DNA of 64,000 nt from Branchinecta lynchi (taxonomy: Eukaryota; Arthropoda; Branchiopoda; Anostraca; Branchinectidae): positions 17,557,624-17,621,623 of the forward strand of contig JAKZAP010000004.1 in NCBI GenBank assembly GCA_023053575.1, read 5' to 3'. Position 1 is the stretch's first letter. Each line of letters opens with the position of its first letter. The notes below the pieces were generated by a model. That model ran no database searches, had not been told where the DNA came from, and worked only from the letters and a program-made list of their open reading frames with translations. Shown here piece after piece: positions 1-12,400 of the stretch. A program made the translations under genes and the position numbers.

Positions 1-183
1 CCCCAACGGACGCCGTTTATTGGCTGACACAGGATTTGAGTCATCGTTCGGTCGAAATTCTAGTTCTTCCCGAGGTTCACTGTAGTGTTTTTGGTTCTTT
101 TACTGTGACCAAGCATTATCCCCTCGGAAAGTTTGAGTGCGATTATGGACAAACCATCCCTGTGGCAGTGGGAATAATTTTAC

Positions 184-425
184 CTTTGCTTGACCCAATT
201 CTTCCACTAGACCGAACATCTTTGGATTCAGAGCTTCTATATCGATGACAGGAACCTTATCAATAATCCGCAGATACTGATAGCTAGCGTTTGAAACTTC
301 CCTGGGCTGGAAGTCCCAGTTGTGAATAACTCTTGCAGGAACAACCACCTTCTTCTTCCAATGGCAAGTTGGGCAGTAGGAAAGTCCCGAGTAGTCACAT
401 AGCCTTGGTTCTGAAGCACGGTAGC
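184..425 (-). CDS. DEF8: DEF8 fourth coding exon (Rubicon-homology start)
   Basis: Acceptor ccattccag, split Ser codon, 80 full codons, donor AAAG|GTAAAA. It encodes CDYSGLSYCPTCHW, PARVIHNWDFQP and a VEEL helix, the most conserved part of DEF8/PLEKHM1/Rubicon-type RH domains. The next exon would lie left of the window. Confidence 0.95.
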
Positions 426-3400
426 CTGGAATGGTAAGTCAATAAATATATTTGGAACCGTCCGGTAAGTCAAGAGCCCATAAGGGCACGAAATAATATT
501 CAACAGCGCTACACGGGCAAGTCAGCTGATTTGTTCCAAGATATTTCACTCTTCTTCGCAAGGGTCCTCGTCAGGCTATTCGTAGAAGAAACTGAAACGT
601 ACATTCTTGGACTGAAGGAGTACTTCGACAAGAAACCATGTCTTCATTCAACTCCCTGCCGAAATTCGAGGTAGGGTTCCGTAAGGATTGGCTAGTTGCT
701 CGCCCGCTTGCGTCCCTACCATCGAAATTGCAGGGCATCATGGTGCTACTGTATTGTATTTCATGTCCTGATCAAGTCACTTTCTTTTCACAGTCACTAT
801 ACAATTCAGCTTAGTTGCAGCCTCCGTCTGGAAGAGTAAGTTCTACCAAGAACAAATAACGAGTAAGAACAATGGTCTCTCGTAAATCCACCGACTAAAA
901 ATGTTCCGACAAAAATGAGCGGAGGTGGAGCAATTTCTTGGTCGCCCGTGTATACTCGTTGGTCTCCGCCGTTACACACTTGAGTCATTTACGAAGAAAA
1001 CAACGTAGCCACTAGCGAGGCGGATGTTCTTGCCTGTTCACACGGGAAGGAAACAGCGTTGATTTTGTTTGAGTAGACGCTGGCGTCTGATTAGTGATGC
1101 GAAAAATAAAAGCGAACTTGACAATGGTCATTCATAATCGCTTTTATTATACCATGACCATCAATATGAAGATTGTGTTTTTTCTTCTTTTTTTCCGAAA
1201 TGTATAATTGTATACACTTCGATTTAATGAGTTAGATTTCGATTCAGTAGTTAATTGAAAGACGAAACTTCACCTCAACCTGGTCTATCTCGTTTGTCTT
1301 TTAGTTCACTACTTACAAATAATTCGATTTCAACGGTGTATTTTCCCATCAAATAAAGTCTATAGTTTTCGTACTGAGGCCTTGCCATATGGGTTCTAGT
1401 TTGTCTAGGACCCGCATAGGAGTCCTAGTTTTTTTTTTTTAATTTAATTCAAATAGTTTCTGGTTAGTTCGTCAAAGTAGAAGCCTATTCCATCTGCGTA
1501 ATAGATCATTTCCACTGAGCCTATTAAACCTGAAACACGGCCTTTTTTTCTTTTTAAGTATCTGCCCGTTTTCATCTGATATTCTCAGATGAGAGCAAAT
1601 ACCTGGAATGAAATTTATCTCTTCTTGTTCTAGATATTGACACCACTTAGTTGAATTGACCACAAAAAGATACAATTCACGTTACCATATATGTTACGTT
1701 ACCTGTATATGACCTTTGGGTTTTCCAATACATATATATATACAGTTTGTCGTACTTTTAACTAAATTTGACGCATTTGTAAGAACTGCTTTGCATCAAA
1801 TGGCAGTTTTTGTATATTTTGATATATTCTTAATTGCTTTTTGCCCCCGAAAGCTTGTCTGAATCAATGAGCCGGCAACCACTGTTTCAGCGCCCAGTCC
1901 AGTGTGAACAGGCTTATCACTGCTGCCTTCATTCGATTTTTCTTCCTCAGTGGTTTACTGCGTTACACCTTCTCTGTAGAGGTAACGACTTTTGATGTCC
2001 CGGGTAAGATCCACCTCCGCTCGTTTGCGTCGGGAGTCGACTCGACTCAGCTTGGTTGTGTGACAGAGATAGGGAGACAGCAGTTCTTGCTCTTATTTGT
2101 TCTTGATTCTACATTTAAAATATTTCTGGTGGCTTCAATGTTCCCTTTAACTTCAGTGCTTCATGGGTGTTCCGTGATGATGGCCGTGCATCTTTTACGG
2201 AACTGCGTAGGCTTCACTCCCTGGTCAGAATTCAAAAGACACTCCAGAAACTAAGATGCCAACCCAAACTTTCGCCTAGCGAGGTAGGATAGAACTCGCA
2301 TCCCAAGACGGGACGGGGTATGGAACATCTAAGATATGAACAGGCGCGACCATTCAGCGAGCCTGTGGGTCCTGCAGATACCTGTCTCCACAGCAAGGCA
2401 CAAGATCAAGGTGTTCGACGACAACAACTGTCTCCTGTAACCGGAATAGTCAATTAAGATTGGTGCCCACAGAGCGCGACTTTTTCCCCTTAAGAACTGA
2501 GACGCGACGCGAACAAAATTCGACCTGAAGTTGACAACGGCGCTGCGCGAATTTTGCGGAGCGACGACTAGGATTTTTTCCTCTTGCGATGGCGAATTCG
2601 CGTTCTGTAGGCACCTACCTTAGGCATGGTTCAAGTGAAGTAGCACTTACTACTCGATAAAGACGACCCACACTCCGCACAGGCGTACAGCTGGACGTGA
2701 AGACCCTTCTCTGGACAGATCTTAGTTTGAACACTTCTTGTTTCCCGGGCTTTCGCAAGAGCACACGTGCGTCGAACCAGTTCCGTGCAGCGTCCATGAA
2801 CAGTGAAACCACACCCTAAAAAAAAAAAAAATTCAGCCGGTAGTTAAGGCACCCATGGCATCATTTTTTATTTTCAACTACTTTATACTTGCAGTTTAAG
2901 CGATGTTCACGTCTAGGCAAGGGCACTGTTCCTGTTTTCTGTTTCTGATCCTGCTTTTTATCCTGTTTTCTGTTTCAGGGATCCAAAAATAAGGGGAACA
3001 GCTGTTTTGAACCAGCAGTTTTTTTCACCTATTCCAGAGCTGGTGGACTGGGACTCTGGACTTGTCTCGAGACGCATTTTCAAGGACTCGGGCACATCTT
3101 GGATTCGTTGTTCATGGAGCAGAACTTGGACTTAGCTTCATCTCGAATCCGGCCCAGTCACGAGTCCAAGTCCAGAACTTGGACTTAGCTTCATCTCGAA
3201 TCCGGCCCAGTCACGAGTCCAAGTAAACATCTACACCCGGCAATTTAAAATAAAACGAAGTCTCCAGCGACCAATTAAAGAGATTGACCAATGGATGGTT
3301 GTGCCACACCTTTTCTAGCAGGATTAAATCAAGTAATACGCTGTAGAACTAGGTAATAAAACTCCCTCAGGTGAAGAATCTGGTTCGAGCATATAAACTG

Positions 3401-6400
3401 TAAAAAAAAACAAGACCAAAGGTTTCGATGGGATCCCAAAAATTTAATATTTACAGACAATCGGGTCTTGTACCAGTGGTAATCATCGGAGAAGACGAAG
3501 ATCAAATATGGATTCAGCATGTGAGTTTACCTCTATAGCCTGCGCCATGTCTACTTTGACTAAAGTTCGTGCCTTACTTCTGCCAAATTTCCGGTTTCAG
3601 CCGGATTCCGGGCGAACTACTTGTCTTACAAAAACTGAAGTTCAAAAACAGATTCAGCGTATCTCCATACCATCCATACCTCCATAATCAACTTCACATA
3701 AAACTTCAACTTTTAACAAATTTTCCGATTTCAGCAGGATTCGTGGTGAAATGTGTCCAGGTATAAAATGACTGTCATACACGAATTCAGCAGGTGATTA
3801 CCCGTAAATCGAACCCCTAATGAAATTCAGATAAAACTTTTATTTTTAATAGATTTTCCGGTTATGGCCGGATTCCGGGCCATCTACTTGTCCGGCGACA
3901 AAATAATTTTACTATTCGGATTCAGCATGTTTCACTATCCTTAAATCGAACCTCTAATCAACTTCAGATTAATCTTTTATTTCGACAAACTTTCCGGTTT
4001 TAGCCGGATTCCAGGCGAAGTACTTGCCCGGCGAGAAAATGGTTTTCATATTTGTGTTCAGCATGTCGTCTTACTCCTTAATCAACTATCTTATTAGCTT
4101 TAAAAAAATATTTTTTCCGCCCCTTAATTTGAAACCCCACCACCTCCCCTAAATATGCAGCTATCGGGCCCATCTAAGAACTCGACCTTTCCCTTGACTC
4201 GAAGAGTCCTCACACCAAGTTTCATCAAAATATCTCATTCCCTTCGAGAGTTATCGTGCTGACAGACAGACGGACGGACAACTTTTGCGATGTCATAGGT
4301 ATCCCTCCACTTACGTTTTGGGATCCCAAAAACTTGCAGTATTTGTTACTGGGATTAATCTTGTTTCTACTGAGATAAAATTATCTCTAATTCGGATTAA
4401 TGTTATCCCAGTAGAGATAAGATTATTCCCAGTAGCAAATACTTCACGATACTTCAGTTAACTTTAATCCTTACTCGGAGAAATTTTTTACAGTGTAAAT
4501 ACGTTATCGAGAGCGTCTGATCGTACCAACCATAGATTTTTAATCTAACCCGAGCATTTCCTGAGGCTATGACCTTTCACCTTCTAAATATCATCCCAAT
4601 CGTACTCCACTCGTTTGATCCCTAGGCATACCATAACATTTCTGGAAGCCCTCTCAAACTCCAATCACTGTGGTCATTTCCTGTTCGGACATGTATAAAA
4701 GTCACCGATGGTTTCATCTCTTGCCATGTATCAATTTTCGTGGACATAATTTTGTAAGCACTCAAAAGCGGAGTATAAAAGTAAAATATTTATCACGTGG
4801 ACTATTATGTACCAACAGCCTAATAACCAGTCGGCCTTGATTGTTAACTGACTATGCAATCTGGGCCCAGTTGCCAGCGTTTGGGTGAAAATTCGAGTTT
4901 GATACAAGTCAATGGTCTATAACAAGTATCTGGGGAAAAGATGCAGGGTTGAAACAGACGGCTCTCACGCTGGACTCAAATTGCCCTGTCACATTAATCT
5001 GTCTCCAGCCCAGCAATTTATGTTTCCTTAGAGCCTTTACAGTTGTGGGTTACAGCTGGAAAATCAGGGTTTCCGGATGGGGTCTTGGGCCATCGTTTTA
5101 CATTCTGTATTTAGTGTTACGTTATACTTCTTCCAATAAAGAGCTGTGTCCCGTTAACTCTCTGGGAATAAAGAACAATGTGTTCGATCCGAAGCCTCAA
5201 GAACGCTACCTATTGAAAGATAACGGCTTATAACATCAGAAGAAACCCCGTTATAGGTCACAAACTTAACTCATGGAAAATATGGTCCCAGTTGCCTATG
5301 AACGGGGAGGATAGTTCAAGTACAAAATTATCTTCCCAGCCTTAAGACCTAAAAACACAAGGAGTTCCGGCGGCCTATCTCGGAATCAGCTACTGTCATG
5401 GTAAGAATATAAATCATTGGGCAATCTCGGTCCAATTGCCCCATAACCAAGTGGATGTGGGCAGGACCACCACTATGGGTGTGTGAGTGCCACGGGGGGG
5501 GGGGGGGGGGGGGGTAGAGCGCCCTGTCAAAATAGACAAACTAAGCTGGTGCTCCCAGAGCGCCCGATCACAAAATTGAGCTAATGAACTTCAACAGTGT
5601 TCCCGCTAACGTCAGTACAGTTCTTTCAAAATTACAGCTGTATGCCTCGAGCATGTGAGAACTTGGAGAATCGTATTCTCTGGCGTATGTTTCGAGCTTG
5701 TCAATACAGAAAGGGGCGGCCTCATTTTAGTCGTTTGAAGACGAAGATATTTTTTAAGTGTATTTTTACAGTTTGTCAGAACGACAGTCTTATGTTTTAA
5801 GCTTCAGAGCTTACTTTCATTTGGGATTCAGAAAGACGTTCTTACCATAAAGGATTCAACAATTTTCGCGTGCGGCCCCTTTTGTATTATATACTTTATC
5901 TACTGGAAGGGCGTGTCATTTGGTTTGGGTTTTAGGCGTGGAATTCGGGGTCTGAGCCACATTAAAAGCTAGATTTTTTTAGGGCGTTTAGTTAGAAATA
6001 AAGGCAGATTTAAGATTTAAGAAGCATAGGATCTCTCTAATTTCCAAGTTTCATTCAAATCACTCCACTCGTTTAACCCGCGCCACAACATTTCCGGGAC
6101 TCCCCCTCCAACTCCACCACTGTGGTCGAATACGACTCGGACACAGAAACTTTGCATCTCTAACATCTCCTCTTCCCATCCATCAAGTTTAACTCGAACC
6201 GGAGCATATCTTCAAATTTCCGATTCCCGCTTCATTGATTCAAATGACAAATCTAGGCCGCATAAACTAAACTTGGTACTGTCCAACTTGCATCCCATTC
6301 GGCCCATCCATTTGTTTTTTTTGCATGTCACAAAGTTTTCGGCCCTCCCCCCCCCCCCCAATTCCCTCAACCATGGCCGCGTAGGGTTCGGACACATGCT

Positions 6401-9400
6401 TTGCACATCTAGGTCATTAGTTCTTATCACCTATAAAGTTTCAACTGAATCGGACCATTTGTTCGCAACCTGAATGACATTCCAGAATCGGTCAGAGCGG
6501 CTGTAAGTCTGGCATCATTCAAGATAATGGTTAAATCCCATTCTTTGAAAAGGAAAGAAGTGTGATAAGAGGAAAGAGTATTTATGTAATGTTATTTATT
6601 TATTATTTTTTTGTTCGCAACCTGAATCACCTTCCAGAATCGGTCAGAGCGGCTGTAAGTCTGGCATCATTCAAGAGAATGGTTAAATCCCATTCTTTGA
6701 AAAGGAAAGAAGTGTGATAAGAGGAAAGAGTATTTATGTAATATTATTTATTATTTTTTTTACCCCCCCCCCCCCCCCTGGGGTGGTAATGAAGGAATGA
6801 TATAGCGGATTCATGGTGGCGGCCACAATCAGGATTCTTTTGTCTTAAAAGTGGCCGCTAACGGTAAATTGTTTGTTTAATTTTATATGTTTTTTTTATG
6901 AAATAAAAAAAAAATGTCTGTCTAAATTAATTAATTAATTAATTAATTAATTTATTTGTGACCCGCCATTTTGAAAAGGCGGAGTAAATGACGAAAATAA
7001 AGAAAATAAATGTAACATATAAATATAACATAAAATATAACATAATATAATGTCCATGTCTGTGGAAGTCAGTAATTTCCGGATTCCCCCTCCCTCAATT
7101 CCCTGAAAAATGGTGTGATCCAAGAATGGACGTCTTCCTAGGGCACTGTGTCGGGTCCTTAAGTCTATCTGGTCAGATCACTATTATGCCTTTCAAGTTT
7201 TATCGCTCTTAGCAGCACATCTGGAAGTATCCTAACTCGCGATCACCGGAATTCCGGGAAACCCCCGTCAACTCCCCCAACAGAGCCCAACACGATCTGG
7301 TTCTGTCAATTACGTATTTAGGGCTAATGCTTGTTCTTCTCACCAAGTTTCATCCCGATCCCCCACTCTAAGCGTTTCCAAAGATTTCCGGTCCCCCCTC
7401 CAACTCCCCCCAATGTCACCAGATCCAGTCATGAGTTCGAAAGGGACGTCTGAGTCTTTCTAAATATCAAGTTTCATATAAATCCGATCACCCGTTCAAT
7501 AGCTGAGCACGCACTACTCAATATTCCGGATTCCCCGTCCCTCCATTCCCCCCCACGATGGTCGGATCGTGGAAACTACATTAAGTCAATCTGTTCGGGT
7601 CCCTGACGAGCCTGCCAAGTTTTTTCGTCCTAGCACATCAGGAAGTACCGAGCTTGCGGGATCACTAGAAATAAATATTCCTTCGGCCCAAGCTGACTGC
7701 GAATCATATTTGATAGTGTAAAACTGAAACGTCAGCTGAATTTTATTGGAGCTATATTTTTGCCCTTCTTGGCAAGGGCCTTCTCCGGGCTCAAAACCGC
7801 TTAAGTTGGAAAAAATGAACTTGTGGGAAAACACAAAACTAAAGATTCTAGCCTAGCGTTAAATATTTAACTTCGTAAATTCCTTCGTGAGTCTTGCTTG
7901 GAGTTAAAAAGGTTGCTGTGATTTCATTTTGGACACGGATGCTGTATTTGCTGCTCGATTGGGTCATTGGTCGAGTAGAGATTTTTCTGCATTTGGCTTG
8001 ACTTTGTTTTGTTGTAGAGAAAGAGCTTGGGGTCTGAATTTCCTTTCACTGATGATGCCTTTCCATGTTTCTGGTAGTGAGTATTCGCCTGTGTCTCTGT
8101 TGATCCCTGAACGTTTTTTCATAATTCAACGGCTTCTCTTATAGTTTGATGAAGTCCGGTGCTTGTTGCAAGAATCTGGGCTTTTTCAAAATGTACAACG
8201 TGGGATAGGTTTTCGAAGATGTGTTCTGTCAGTGCGGATTTGAAGATGTAATATGGACGGTGTCCATTGGAACGGGCGATGTCGACCTCCTGTTCATGTT
8301 CTGTGAGCCTCTTTTCGAAAGTCCTCTCCGTCCTTCCAACATAGCGCTTCTCGCAGTCGCAGCGTATCGAATAAATACCTCGTTGGTTCTGGTTGATCTT
8401 TGCCGGTGTTTAGGTAGGACAGTAGAGTGTTTTGAGTCCGGTGAAATGCTTCAATGCTGTACTTTTTTAAGTTCCTGAATAATTTTTCAGTGACTCCTTG
8501 AATGTGCGGGAGGTTGACACTGGCATTCTTTTCTTCTGGTTTGTCACTACTAGGAGTGCCAGTGTCGCTTTTGGGGGCCAGATGGATCTTCAATCTTCTT
8601 TTGATGATTTTTTCGACTAGTTGGATGGGGTACTTGTTGCCGTAAAGTACGTCTCGGATGTGGCTCAGTTCGGCGTCTAGGAGGGTTTCGTCGGAAATTT
8701 GTATGTCTCTGTCGACCAGTGAAATGACGACTGCGCGTTTCACGTTTTCTGGTTGGTATGAACGTAAGGCAGATACCTGTCGTTGTGGGTGGGTTTCCTG
8801 TACACTGAGCAGACGAAATTTGTTTTTCCTTTGGCGATCATCACGTCTAGATATGGAAGTTTCTGGTCGTCATTCTCAAATTCGGTGGTGAACTGGATTG
8901 TTTGTTGGACTTGGTTTAGGGGTGTCGACAAAGGCAACAATGTCTGGTCTTTGGACCCCCCCCCCCCCCCCCCCCCAGGCTGTAAAACCCGTCCCACGTT
9001 GTAGATTTTGAAAAAGACCAGATTCTTGCAACATGCACCGGACTTCATCAAACTATAAGAGAAGCCGTTGAAATTATGAAAAACCGTTCATGGATCAACA
9101 GAGACACAGGCGAATACTCACTACCAGAAACATGGAAAGGCATCATCAGTGAAAGGAAATTCAGACCCCAAGCTCTTCTCTACAACAAAACGAAAGTCAA
9201 CCCAAATGCAGACAAATCTCTACCCGACCAACGACCCGTTGACCAGCAAAAACAGCAGCCGTGTCCAAAACGAAACCGCAGCAATCTTTTTACCTCTAAG
9301 CAAGACTTACGAAGGAATTTACGAAGTTAAATATGTAACGCTAGGCTATAATAGAATCTTTAGTTTTGTGTTTTCCCACAAGTTCAATTTTTTCCAACTT

Positions 9401-12400
9401 GAGCGGTTTTGAGCATGGAGAGGGCCCTTGCCAAGAAGGGCCGAAATATAGCTCCAATAAAATTTAGCTGACGTATCCGTTTTACACTATCAAATCACTA
9501 GAAATTTGCCCCCCCCCCCCCCCCAACTCCCCCACAGTGACCGGATCCGGTCCATTTGTCATTGACGTATCTAGGACTTGTGCTTGTTCTTCCCGCCAAG
9601 TTTCATCCTGAACCCTCCACTCTAAGCGTTTCCAAAATTTCCGGTTCCCCCCTCCAGCTCCCCCCCCCCCCCAATGTCACCGGATCCACTCCATATTTAA
9701 AATGGGGCGTCTGAGGCACGAGGTCTTTCTATTTATCATGTTTCATTAAGGTCCGACGTAAGTTAAAAATACCTCAATTTTCCGTATTCCCCCTTCCTCC
9801 AAGCCCCCCCCCCCCCCCCAGATGGTCGGACCCGGGAAACGACTACTATCAAGTCAATCTATTCGATTCCTTGACACGCCTGACAAATTTCATCGTCCTA
9901 GCACACCAGGAAGTACCGAACTCGCGGGATCACTAGAAATTAAGATCCTCCCCCCCCCCCCCCCCCCCCGAGTGGATCCGGTCCGGTTATGTCAATAGCT
10001 CGTGCTTGTTCTTTCCACCAAAGTTTAATCCCGATCTCTCTACTCTAAGGGTTTACCAAGATTTACGGTTCCCCCCTCAACTCCCCCCAATGTCACCGGA
10101 TCCGGTCCGGATTTAAAATGGCACGTCTGAGACAGGAGGTCTTTCTATGTATCAAGTTTCATTAACATCTGATCACCAATATAAAGTTTGAAGCCAAGCT
10201 GACCATTCATTACGAAAGAAATAGAAAACCGTGATTTTTCACGGTTTTTTTTTAATTGATTTTATGATTTAGATTTGTTTTGTTTTTCGCTGAGGACGGT
10301 TTGCCGGAAGTGCAACCGAAATATCCGAATTTATATTTATCCCTCGCACATCATCCTAGAGGGATAATTAGCTGATCAAGAAAAAACCCCGAAAATCACG
10401 GTTTTCTATTTCTTTCATCTGATCACCAGGTCGTAAGTAAAAAATATCTAATTTTGCTGGATTCACCCTCCCTCCACCCCCCCCCCCCCCCAACTTAATC
10501 ATTTGGCGTCCCTGATATGCCTGTCAAGTTTCATCGTCCTAGCTTATGTGGAAGTGCCCGAACTAACAACACCTGGACCGACCGACCGACGGACGGACAG
10601 AAATTGCGATCGCTACATGGCACTTGGCCGAAGGGCAAGTGCCATAATTACCAAAAATACGGAAAGTCAAAACAGAACAGGACCTGTTTACAAGTTTCAT
10701 GTTTTCTTTCTGTTTCTGTTCTTATGTGACCCGTTTCTGTCTGTTCTTGTCTGAATGACAAAACAGAACAGTGCCCATGCCTATTCATGTGTATGCCACT
10801 GGTTTATAAAACAAAACAAAAAAAAAAAACATTCCCCAGTCAACCACGTATCGGGCCCAAAGTCGCTGTGGAATTGTGGCAGATTTTTCACAATATCATG
10901 TCCGGGTGGAGATTCTTGGCACCAGTTAGCTTGTGCGATAAGCAGCTGATGGAAATATGACTGTTATCTATCTAAAAAGTTTGTTCGGGAAGTACGTGAC
11001 GACAAGGTTCTATATTGCCAACTTGAACAGTCAAAAATATTTTGCTCTCCGTTCCTTTTCCGTCTTAAAGCTTGAAACCGCACAAAATGAAAACAATAAA
11101 GCTCATCGATTTTTACAAGAAAAACCCGTATCTCTTTTGACCTCATTTACTTCAATATCATCAAATTTGGTCCAGGAGTCGAGGGTTCGGTCCTGATCAG
11201 GCACAAATATTTTGCTTAACCGCGGTATGGACACAGAAAAGACTGATTGTCAATTACAGATAAAACAGAAATTCTATGAAAATGAGAATTTATTGACTGA
11301 AACGTACAACAGTAGCTACAGTTATGGTAGCGGTAGTTAGTGACTTGGCGTAGTTGCTGGCATAGATCCGTTAAGGGCTAAAAGTAAGTCAAGGAGGAAG
11401 TAATGTTTCATATAGACTTAAGATCTGAGCTAAAATGAAAAACTCTTCAGTTACCGACGAGTAAACAATCAAAGTAGTCATGAGACTGTCAAAGCCCTGG
11501 TCAAACTTACTGAGCTAACAAAAAATACCGCTTGACACTACACAGTACTAACCTTTACATCTATACCATGAGTGAATATATGTCCACACAAGACCGCCAC
11601 AGGCTTCACAATAAATACGGGTTTTTCGTAGCTTGATGGGTGAGATGGACTCAAACCTATGGTCCTTAATACCAATCGAGGAGACCTTCTCCTCTCTTGT
11701 ATCTTTGAACTCTTGAAGTTGCAGACGAAGTTCAATAAGCTTTGCAACTAGTGTACGCCTTTCTTCAATGCTATCAAAGGTGCTCATGATTTCATCTTTG
11801 GTGGCATCAATGGCAGCCTTCAGGTCCTCCTCGGTCGTGAACGTTGCTGGACCCTGAAAGACAGTTTACATGAAACAGGTCCGGTTCATTTATTTTAGGA
11901 GGCATGGGATAGCAATGTGGAAAAGGAAACCTACTCTAAACAAGAAAATTTGAAATGGGATATGCTGGGCATCTAGCAGTTCTCAAACCTCTCATAAAAA
12001 GCAGGCTACACCTGACGAATCAGTGATACTTTCCCTTTCTAATGTGTAAAGAAACACAAATAAAATGTTAAAAATAATAGCCTACTCTTTCGGCTATGTT
12101 TTTTAATTTAGCATTTAACATGCTTTACCCCTGGCCCTTGAGAGACACGATGGCATAAGCATATTAGGCAACGAGACAACGCTGATGAGATGGGGTCTCC
12201 CACATACCACTAAAAAAACTCATGGGACCAGGTCTGCAGGCCTACCAGTCAATGACTAACGCATAATTTCAACCTTCAAGATCATATTAAAAGAAAAAAA
12301 GAAACTAACCCAACAGCCTTCGTTCAGCATCCTCACATACCTGTCTTGCTTACAGTAAAAAAAATCATGTGTAAGTAACTTAGTAGCCAGGTCACTTGCC

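Larger units (their letters stand above)
7671..9490 (-). mobile_element. Penelope-like retroelement, 5'-truncated, with inverted second 3' end
   Basis: The minus-strand unit runs from ~8978 to 7671: RT C-terminus, GIY-YIG domain and 3' terminal region. From ~8979 to 9490 a second copy of the 3' end lies in plus orientation. The two share an inverted repeat of ~480 bp (about 7712-8190 against 9010-9490). A C run of ~20 marks the junction. Both ends carry the cccttgccaagaagggcc hairpin also scattered elsewhere in the window. It inserted in the family A element inside the DEF8 intron. Confidence 0.8.
7050..10648 (+). mobile_element. tandem-core element family A, large interrupted copy 1
   Basis: Diverged modules with ccaagtttcatcccgatccc, tttccggttccccc and ccggatccggtcc blocks and long C runs. 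The right end at ~10560-10648 has gaccgaccgaccgacggacg, attgcgatcgc and a hairpin (ggcacttg/caagtgcc). It is interrupted by a Penelope-like unit (7671-9490) and by a 238-bp insertion at 10179. The left boundary is unclear. Confidence 0.65.

Noticed and set aside
10503..10754. Open frames across the family A right end
   Set aside because: Such frames recur because the repeat itself is open in several frames; their translations are repeat artefacts.
12339..12341. Alternative DEF8 donor ACAG|GTATGT
   Set aside because: Better consensus but wrong phase for the 11853 exon. The donor at 12309 keeps the frame.
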